NCBI RefSeq assembly: GCF_900115785.1
Contig: NZ_FOYS01000001.1
Coordinates: forward strand, 248,001 to 312,000
Length of the DNA: 64,000 nucleotides
Direction: 5' to 3'
From: Halogeometricum limi
GTDB taxonomy: Archaea; Halobacteriota; Halobacteria; Halobacteriales; Haloferacaceae
This document shows, piece by piece, positions 59,106 to 64,000 of this stretch. The notes under the pieces were generated by a model. It did no database searches. It saw only the letters and a list, made by a program, of their open reading frames with translations, and was not told the DNA's origin. Numbering within the stretch: the stretch's first letter is position 1; every line of letters starts with the position of its first letter. Both the position numbers and the translations under genes were made by a program.

Positions 59106-59351
59106 ATGGGTGAACACCACGTCTACGTGCTCCGCTGTGCGGACGACTCGCTGTACACGGGCTACACGACGGACGTCGCGCGGCGGGTCGCAGAACACGA
59201 CGCCGGCGAGGGCGCGAAGTACACCCGCGGGCGGACGCCGGTCGAACTCGTCTACACCGAGTCGTTCGAGTCGCGGTCGGCGGCGATGTCGCGCGAGTAC
59301 GAGATAAAACAGCTATCGCGCCCTCAGAAGCGACGACTCGTCGACGACTGA
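59106..59351 (+). CDS. GIY-YIG nuclease-fold protein (UPF0213/YhbQ-like)
   Basis: An 81-residue protein with [19 protein letters not shown] at the start (VYV and YTG forming the GIY-YIG pair), an Arg in DVARRVAEH and a final [13 protein letters not shown]. This matches the small stand-alone GIY-YIG proteins of the YhbQ type, proposed to act on damaged or branched DNA. It follows surE by 4 nt and is convergent with a flavoprotein gene. Confidence 0.88.
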   Translation: MGEHHVYVLRCADDSLYTGYTTDVARRVAEHDAGEGAKYTRGRTPVELVYTESFESRSAAMSREYEIKQLSRPQKRRLVDD

Positions 59352-59356
59352 CCGAT

Positions 59357-59917
59357 TCAGTCGTCCGCGCGGGCGGCGTCGACCGTCTCGGGGTGGAGAC
59401 GCCGCGCCTCGTCGACGACCGATTCGGCCAGCGAGACGAGACGGCGACGGACGTCCTCGTCGGTGAGTTCGTCGCCGTCGTACACGTCGTACGCGCCGCG
59501 GACGCCGACCTGTTCGGGGACGACGTGTCCGTGGACGCCGCGGACGGTGCTTCGCATGTGTTCGAGCGTCGCGCCGTAGGACCCGCCGCCGGCGGTGGCG
59601 AGCAAGCCGACGGCCGTCTCCTCGAACTCGTCTTTCGAGCAGTAGTCGTGGAAGTTGCGGAACGTCGAGGAGTACGACCCGTGGTAGACGGGCGATCCGA
59701 TGACGACGCCGTCCGCCTCGCGGAGGAGTCGGGTGAGACGTTCGGAGTCGCCCTGTTCGTCTTCGTCGGGGTGGTACAGCGGAAGGTCGACGTCGCCGAG
59801 GTCGAGCATCGTGGTCTCCGCGCCCGCCTCGGCGGCGGCGTCGAGGACGATTTCGAGCGACTTCTTCGTGTAACTCCCCTCTCGCCTGCTTCCGCAGACG
59901 GCGACGATACTGGTCAT
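59357..59917 (-). CDS. NADPH-dependent FMN reductase family protein
   Basis: A 186-residue flavodoxin-like protein. AVCGSRREGSYTKKSL near residue 6 is the FMN phosphate loop and VIGSPVYHGSYSSTF near 72 the second FMN loop. Members reduce FMN, quinones, chromate or azo dyes with NAD(P)H; the natural substrate is unknown here. The C-terminal part carries a conserved-looking AGGGSYGATLEHMRSTV. The ATG gives MTSIVAVCGSR. Confidence 0.87.
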   Translation of the reverse strand: MTSIVAVCGSRREGSYTKKSLEIVLDAAAEAGAETTMLDLGDVDLPLYHPDEDEQGDSERLTRLLREADGVVIGSPVYHGSYSSTFRNFHDYCSKDEFEETAVGLLATAGGGSYGATLEHMRSTVRGVHGHVVPEQVGVRGAYDVYDGDELTDEDVRRRLVSLAESVVDEARRLHPETVDAARADD

Positions 59918-60027
59918 TGGGCACAGTAGGGTGGCGAGCGAGCAAAAGGCCGTTGGCTTCGGTCGGTGCGCCCGGATTCGTCCGCCGACGGCGTACCTTT
60001 TTGACCGACGCCGGTGACCTTCTCGGT

Positions 60028-61401
60028 ATGGACGCTATCTCTTTCGGCACCGACGGGTGGCGCGCGACGCTCGACACGTTCACGGACGACAGACTCCGTA
60101 TCGTGGGGCAGGCCGTAGCCGACTATCTCGCGGACGAGGGGTTCGACGACCCCGTCTTCGTCGGCTACGACGCCCGCGACACGTCTCGGGGGTTCGCGGA
60201 GTCGCTGGCCGAGGTTCTGGCGGGTAACGGGTTCGACGTGCTCCTTCCGGAACGCGACTACCCGACGCCGCTCGTCGCCTACGCCATCGCCGACCGCGGC
60301 CTCTCGGGTGCGCTCATGGTGACGGCGTCGCACAACCCGGCGGAGTACAACGGCGTCAAGTTCATCCCCTCGGACGGCGCGCCCGCACTCCCCGAAGTGA
60401 CGGAGGCCATCGTCGAACGACTCGCCGAACCGGACCTCCTGCCCGAAGACGAACGCGGCACGATAGCGGAAGTCGACATCGTGACGCCGCACTTCGAGCA
60501 CGCCCGCGAACTCGTGGACGCGGACCTCTCGGGACTCACCGTCGTCCACGACGCCATGCACGGGAGCGGTCGCGGCGTCACCAGCGCACTCCTCGAATCC
60601 GCCGGCGCAACGGTCGTGAGCATCCGCGACGAACGCGACTCGAACTTCGGGGGGACGCCGCCGGAACCGAGCGCCGAAAACCTCGAACCCCTCGTGGAAG
60701 CGGTCGAAGAACACGACGCCGACCTCGGCGTGGCGAACGACGGCGACGCCGACCGCGTCGCCTTCGTCACGCCCGACCGCGGCCACTTGGACGAGAACCT
60801 GTTCTTCGCTGCCGCCTACGACTACATGCTGGAGTCTGACTCGGGTCCGGCCATCCGCACCGTCTCGACGACGTTCCTCATCGACCGCATCGCCGAAGCA
60901 CACGGCGAAGAGGTGTTCGAGACGGCTGTCGGCTTCAAGTGGGTCGCCGACGCGATGAAAGAACACGACGCGCTGATGGGCGGCGAAGAGTCCGGCGGCT
61001 TCTCCATCCGCGGGCACGTCCGCGAGAAGGACGGCGTCCTCATGGGACTGCTCGGCGCGGCGGCAGTCGCGGAGGAACCCATGGACGAACGCGTCGACCG
61101 CTTGCTGGATACCCACGGCGACATTGTCGCCGACAAGATTGGCTTGGACTGCCCCGACTCCGAGAAGGGCCGCGTCATCGACGACTTAGACGACGAACTC
61201 CCCGAACAGGTCGCGGGGCGAGACATCGCGAAAGTCGTCACGCTCGACGGCTTCAAACTCCTCTTAGAAGACGGCTCGTGGCTCCTCGTCCGCCCGTCGG
61301 GCACGGAACCGATGATGCGCGTCTACGCCGAGGCCGAGAGCGAAGACAGCGTCCGCGAACTCCTCGAAGCGGGCCGCGAACTGGTCGCCCCCCTCATCTG
61401 A
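60028..61401 (+). CDS. Phosphohexomutase (phosphoglucomutase/phosphomannomutase family)
   Basis: A 457-residue alpha-D-phosphohexomutase. The phosphoserine loop TASHNP has Ser101; the metal loop DGDADR is near 245, the sugar-binding loop GGEESGG near 315, and the phosphate-binding loop RPSGTEP near 424. It interconverts hexose 1- and 6-phosphates; which sugar (glucose, mannose or glucosamine) cannot be settled from motifs. The ATG giving MDAISFGTDGW is clear. Its 3' end overlaps the convergent GNAT gene by eight bases. Confidence 0.92.
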   Translation: MDAISFGTDGWRATLDTFTDDRLRIVGQAVADYLADEGFDDPVFVGYDARDTSRGFAESLAEVLAGNGFDVLLPERDYPTPLVAYAIADRGLSGALMVTASHNPAEYNGVKFIPSDGAPALPEVTEAIVERLAEPDLLPEDERGTIAEVDIVTPHFEHARELVDADLSGLTVVHDAMHGSGRGVTSALLESAGATVVSIRDERDSNFGGTPPEPSAENLEPLVEAVEEHDADLGVANDGDADRVAFVTPDRGHLDENLFFAAAYDYMLESDSGPAIRTVSTTFLIDRIAEAHGEEVFETAVGFKWVADAMKEHDALMGGEESGGFSIRGHVREKDGVLMGLLGAAAVAEEPMDERVDRLLDTHGDIVADKIGLDCPDSEKGRVIDDLDDELPEQVAGRDIAKVVTLDGFKLLLEDGSWLLVRPSGTEPMMRVYAEAESEDSVRELLEAGRELVAPLI

Positions 61402-61780
61402 GGACGCCGCGGAACCGGTTCGACTCTCCTTCGACCGGTTCGACGGCGAACCCCAGCGCTTCGTAGAACGGTCGCACCTGCGGGCGAAACGTCGCCGTCA
61501 GCGGATGAGCCGTCGTCTCGGCGGCCGATTCGACCAACGCCCGGCCGACACCCCGCGCTCTGCGGGAGCGATGGACGGCGATTTGAGAAATCTCCGTCGT
61601 GCCGTCGCCGACGTCCAACACGCAGACGCCGACGATTCGCTCCCCGCTCTCGGCGACGAGAACGCTCTCGTTCTCGACGCGGCGGGCCATCGCCGCTCGG
61701 TCGAGTTCGAGCATCGCGGCGTCCAGCAACTCGGTCGCCGCATCCACGTCGTCGGCGCGGGCGAGACGAATCTCCGTCAC
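61394..61780 (-). CDS. GNAT-family N-acetyltransferase
   Basis: A 128-residue GNAT-fold protein. The acetyl-CoA loop is HRSRRARGVGRALVES near residue 75 (R-x-x-G-x-G/A), followed by FRPQVRPFYEALGFAV, the classical last helix-strand. The acceptor substrate is unknown. The start codon is GTG (VTEIRLARADD). It overlaps the 3' end of the phosphohexomutase gene and lies downstream of a redoxin gene. Confidence 0.85.
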   Translation of the reverse strand: MTEIRLARADDVDAATELLDAAMLELDRAAMARRVENESVLVAESGERIVGVCVLDVGDGTTEISQIAVHRSRRARGVGRALVESAAETTAHPLTATFRPQVRPFYEALGFAVEPVEGESNRFRGVLR

Positions 61781-61817
61781 GGTCGGCGTTCGTCGCCGGC
61801 GCGGTTCAACGTCTCGG

Positions 61818-62294
61818 TTACTCGGGGATGGCCGCCAGCAACTCGTCTATCTCGGGGCGGTCGCCGGGACTGTCGCCCGCGTGGTCGAACAGTACCGCCC
61901 CGGTGTCGGCGTCGACGACGAGTGCCTCCGGCATCCGTCCCACCAGGTCGTGAAGGCTCCCGAGGACGCCGAACCGTTCGGGCTGGTTCACCGCGTCGCC
62001 GACCGACTTCCCCTCGTCGGCGAGGAGGGGGAACGGCAGGTCGTACGACTGTTGCCACTTGGCCGTCCGTTCGGCGGGTTCGGGGACGACCGAGACGACT
62101 TCCGCGTCCCGCGCCTCGAACTCGTCGTAGCGACGCTTGACCGCCTGTACCTGTCGCCGACACAGCTTACAGTAGTAGTCTCGCTGGAGCAAGAGAACGA
62201 GGTAGTCGGCGTCCGAGTCGGCGGGCGAGTACGTCTCCGGACCGCGTCCGACGTTCGGCAACTCGAAGTCGAGGGGGGTCGTGGCCGTGTTCAT
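61818..62294 (-). CDS. Peroxiredoxin/thioredoxin-like redoxin (AhpC/TSA family)
   Basis: A 158-residue thioredoxin-fold protein. The redox centre is [10 protein letters not shown] with Cys42 and Cys45, a CxxC in place of the single peroxidatic Cys setting. The stretch [24 protein letters not shown] (in part, [10 protein letters not shown] near 82) is typical for AhpC/TSA relatives. It probably reduces peroxides or disulfides. The ATG gives [13 protein letters not shown]. Confidence 0.84.
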   Translation of the reverse strand: MNTATTPLDFELPNVGRGPETYSPADSDADYLVLLLQRDYYCKLCRRQVQAVKRRYDEFEARDAEVVSVVPEPAERTAKWQQSYDLPFPLLADEGKSVGDAVNQPERFGVLGSLHDLVGRMPEALVVDADTGAVLFDHAGDSPGDRPEIDELLAAIPE

Positions 62295-62371
62295 ACGTTC
62301 ACGAAACGCTGAACGTTGAAGAACGTCCTCCGGGAGTGCGTCCGCGGTACCAGACTCCGGACCGGTCGCGC

Positions 62372-62578
62372 TTACGGCGCGCCGCCCTTTATCAGGCGAA
62401 GCACCTTCACGCGGTCGACTTCGACGGGTTGGTCCTCGGGGACGGGCGACCCGTCGACGAGGACGGACACCTCGTGCGGACTGAGGTCGACGGCGCGGAC
62501 GAGGTCGGCGTAGGTGCCGTCGTCGTCCACCGAGACGTCGTGCGTCTCCTCGCCGACGACTTCGACGGTGACGTGCAT
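62372..62578 (-). CDS. samp2: Ubiquitin-like small archaeal modifier protein SAMP2, with extra C-terminal Ala-Pro
   Basis: A 68-residue beta-grasp protein. [25 protein letters not shown] and [13 protein letters not shown] match SAMP2 of H. volcanii, a ubiquitin-like modifier that is also a sulfur carrier for tRNA thiolation. The active form ends in Gly-Gly, but here two more codons, Ala-Pro, follow before the TAA stop. A protease would have to expose the di-glycine, or the protein is not activated as in H. volcanii. The neighbouring rfcA gene is the same as in H. volcanii. Confidence 0.88.
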   Translation of the reverse strand: MHVTVEVVGEETHDVSVDDDGTYADLVRAVDLSPHEVSVLVDGSPVPEDQPVEVDRVKVLRLIKGGAP

Positions 62579-62698
62579 ACCGTCTCTCGCCGCGGCGGCG
62601 GTTTCTCCGTTTCGCTCTGCGCCTCCGACGACTCGCTTCGCCGACGGTCCGAGACGCAACGCGGGTGCTTTATCACTCGCCGGGACCGTGAACAGCGT

Positions 62699-63685
62699 AT
62701 GAGCGAGGCCGCGGACGCGGAGGACGCCCCCACGGGTCGCGAAATCTGGATCGAGAAGTACCGACCGCAGACGCTGGACGACGTGTACGGCCAAGGCGAC
62801 ATCGTCGGCCGTCTCCGGTCGTACATCGAACAGGACGACCTGCCCCACCTGCTCTTTGCAGGACCCGCGGGCGTCGGGAAGACGACTTCCGCGACGGCCA
62901 TCGCCCGCGCCGTCTACGGCGACGACTGGCGCGGCAACTTCCTCGAACTGAACGCCTCGGACGAACGCGGTATCGACGTGGTGCGCGACCGAATCAAGAA
63001 CTTCGCGCGGTCCTCGTTCGGCGGGTACGACTACCGCATCATCTTCTTGGACGAGGCGGACTCGCTGACCTCGGACGCGCAGTCCGCCCTCCGCCGGACG
63101 ATGGAGCAGTTCTCCGACAACACGCGCTTCATCCTCTCGTGTAACTACTCCTCGAAGATTATCGACCCCATCCAGTCGCGGTGTGCGGTGTTCCGGTTCT
63201 CACCGCTCGGCGACGACGCCGTGCGCGAACAGGTGAGAGACATCGCCGCGGCCGAGGACATCGAACTCACCGAAGACGGCCTCGACGCCCTCGTCTACGC
63301 CGCCGGCGGCGACATGCGCCGCGCCATCAACTCCCTGCAGGCCGCGGCGACGACGGGCGACGTCGTCGACGAGGAGGCCGTCTACCTCATCACCTCGACG
63401 GCGCGACCCGAAGACATCGAGGAGATGGTCCAGTCGGCCATCGACGGCGAGTTCCTCGCCGCGCGGTCGAAACTGGAGACGCTCCTCGTGGACACGGGAA
63501 TGGCCGGCGGCGACATCATCGACCAACTCCACCGCTCGGTGTGGGACTTCGAGTTGGACGAACGCGCGACCGTTCGACTGATGGAACGCATCGGCGAGGC
63601 GGACTACCGCATCACCGAGGGCGCGAACGAGCAGGTCCAGTTGGAAGCGTTGCTCGCGTCGCTGGCCGCCGCGAGCGAGAACTGA
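62699..63685 (+). CDS. rfcA: Replication factor C small subunit, RfcA type
   Basis: A 328-residue AAA+ clamp-loader ATPase. Walker A is GPAGVGKT (55-62), Walker B LDEAD (117-121) and the arginine-finger motif QSRC (159-162), so all catalytic elements are intact, and no intein interrupts the gene. With the divergent RfcC and a large subunit it loads PCNA. GCTTTATCAC lies about 27 nt before the ATG. The start gives [13 protein letters not shown]. Confidence 0.95.
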   Translation: MSEAADAEDAPTGREIWIEKYRPQTLDDVYGQGDIVGRLRSYIEQDDLPHLLFAGPAGVGKTTSATAIARAVYGDDWRGNFLELNASDERGIDVVRDRIKNFARSSFGGYDYRIIFLDEADSLTSDAQSALRRTMEQFSDNTRFILSCNYSSKIIDPIQSRCAVFRFSPLGDDAVREQVRDIAAAEDIELTEDGLDALVYAAGGDMRRAINSLQAAATTGDVVDEEAVYLITSTARPEDIEEMVQSAIDGEFLAARSKLETLLVDTGMAGGDIIDQLHRSVWDFELDERATVRLMERIGEADYRITEGANEQVQLEALLASLAAASEN

Positions 63686-63740
63686 CCCGCGCCGCCCGCC
63701 CTACTCGCATCGCCCGACACCGGACGCCCTTCTCTCGGTC

Positions 63741-64000
63741 TCAGTCCACGTCGAACTCGAAGCGCGCGCCGCCCGACGCCGACTCCGTCACCGACACCGA
63801 CCACCCGTGGGCGTCGGCGATGCGCGAGACGATGGCGAGTCCGTAGCCGATGCCGTCGTCGCCGGTGGTCTCGCCGGGTTCGAAGACGGCGTCGCGTCGG
63901 TCGGCCGCGATTCCCGGCCCGTCGTCCGCGACGAAGAAGCCCGTCTCGGTGGACCCGACGGTGACGGTGACGTCGTCGCCGGACGGTGGGTTCGCGGACT
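63741..64000 (-). CDS. Histidine kinase, C-terminal ATPase part (runs off the window)
   Basis: Reading leftwards from the window edge, the frame contains FVADDGPGIAADRR (G1 box) and GIGYGLAIVSRIADAHGWS (G2 box), the end of a HATPase_c domain, and stops at 63741. These are C-terminal features of a sensor histidine kinase. The sensor and phosphoacceptor parts lie outside the window. The gene is convergent with rfcA, with 55 nt between stops. Confidence 0.88.
   Translation of the reverse strand, partial: SANPPSGDDVTVTVGSTETGFFVADDGPGIAADRRDAVFEPGETTGDDGIGYGLAIVSRIADAHGWSVSVTESASGGARFEFDVD

Noticed and set aside
1-64000. CRISPR arrays, insertion sequences, tRNA or rRNA genes
   Set aside because: No regularly spaced repeats, transposase-like products, complete tRNA cloverleaf or rRNA-like sequence were noticed anywhere in the window.

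Overview
This window comes from a haloarchaeal chromosome (class Halobacteria, probably a Haloferax or Halogeometricum relative). The DNA is very GC-rich, the predicted proteins are strongly acidic, and TATA-like boxes sit about 27 nt upstream of many start codons, which suggests leaderless transcripts. The archaeal hallmark genes are thermosome, RIO1 kinase, aIF1A, TBP, PCNA, RFC, PriL, Hjc, Orc/Cdc6, two TatC proteins and SAMP2. From memory, the gene order resembles the cct1 to rfcA segment of Haloferax volcanii; no alignment was run. I see no rRNA, tRNA, CRISPR array or insertion sequence.

Layout. 0-9 kb: edge of a secreted lipoprotein gene, a micro zinc protein, an ABC-ATPase-like fragment, thermosome, KH protein and RIO1 kinase, a membrane glycosyltransferase, aIF1A, an esterase and TyrRS. 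9-19 kb: a structured non-coding stretch, membrane proteins, a DUF460 RNase H-like protein, a band 7 protein, PhzF, RNase Z, RfcC, archaetidylserine decarboxylase and a tRNA G10 methyltransferase. 19-27 kb: TBP, a CPBP protease, HisG, a winged-helix regulator, then an MTA/SAH deaminase and adenosylhomocysteinase separated by an AT-rich insert, and a cyclodeaminase. 27-41 kb: small proteins, an FNT channel, an unusual histidine kinase, Hjc, a SWIM protein, PriL, an MFS transporter, PCNA, an arsR-arsM operon, RlmE and two secreted proteins. 41-50 kb: a Bat-type regulator, a queuosine-type transporter with an overlapping ribbon-helix-helix gene, divergent TatCt/TatCo, a lone ABC permease and LarE. 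50-64 kb: a flavin reductase, an HhH-MutS ATPase, Orc/Cdc6, two SDR-fold proteins lacking the catalytic Tyr, RpiA, a histone-fold protein, a structured leader or sRNA candidate, LarB, SurE, a GIY-YIG protein, a phosphohexomutase, SAMP2, RfcA and the edge of a histidine kinase.

How the genes work together. Replication and repair genes (rfcC, hjc, priL, pcn, the MutS-like ATPase, orc, rfcA) are scattered among housekeeping genes over about 47 kb. Protein export and anchoring are represented by the two TatC translocases, Tat-type lipoprotein signals and archaetidylserine decarboxylase. The deaminase and AhcY together give a route for S-adenosylhomocysteine disposal. The most interesting observations are a SAMP2 whose di-glycine is followed by Ala-Pro, an inverted repeat over the tbp TATA box, two stretches with mutually exclusive hairpins, the AT-rich insert between the SAH genes, a histidine kinase with membrane domains at both ends, and neighbouring SDR proteins with altered active sites.
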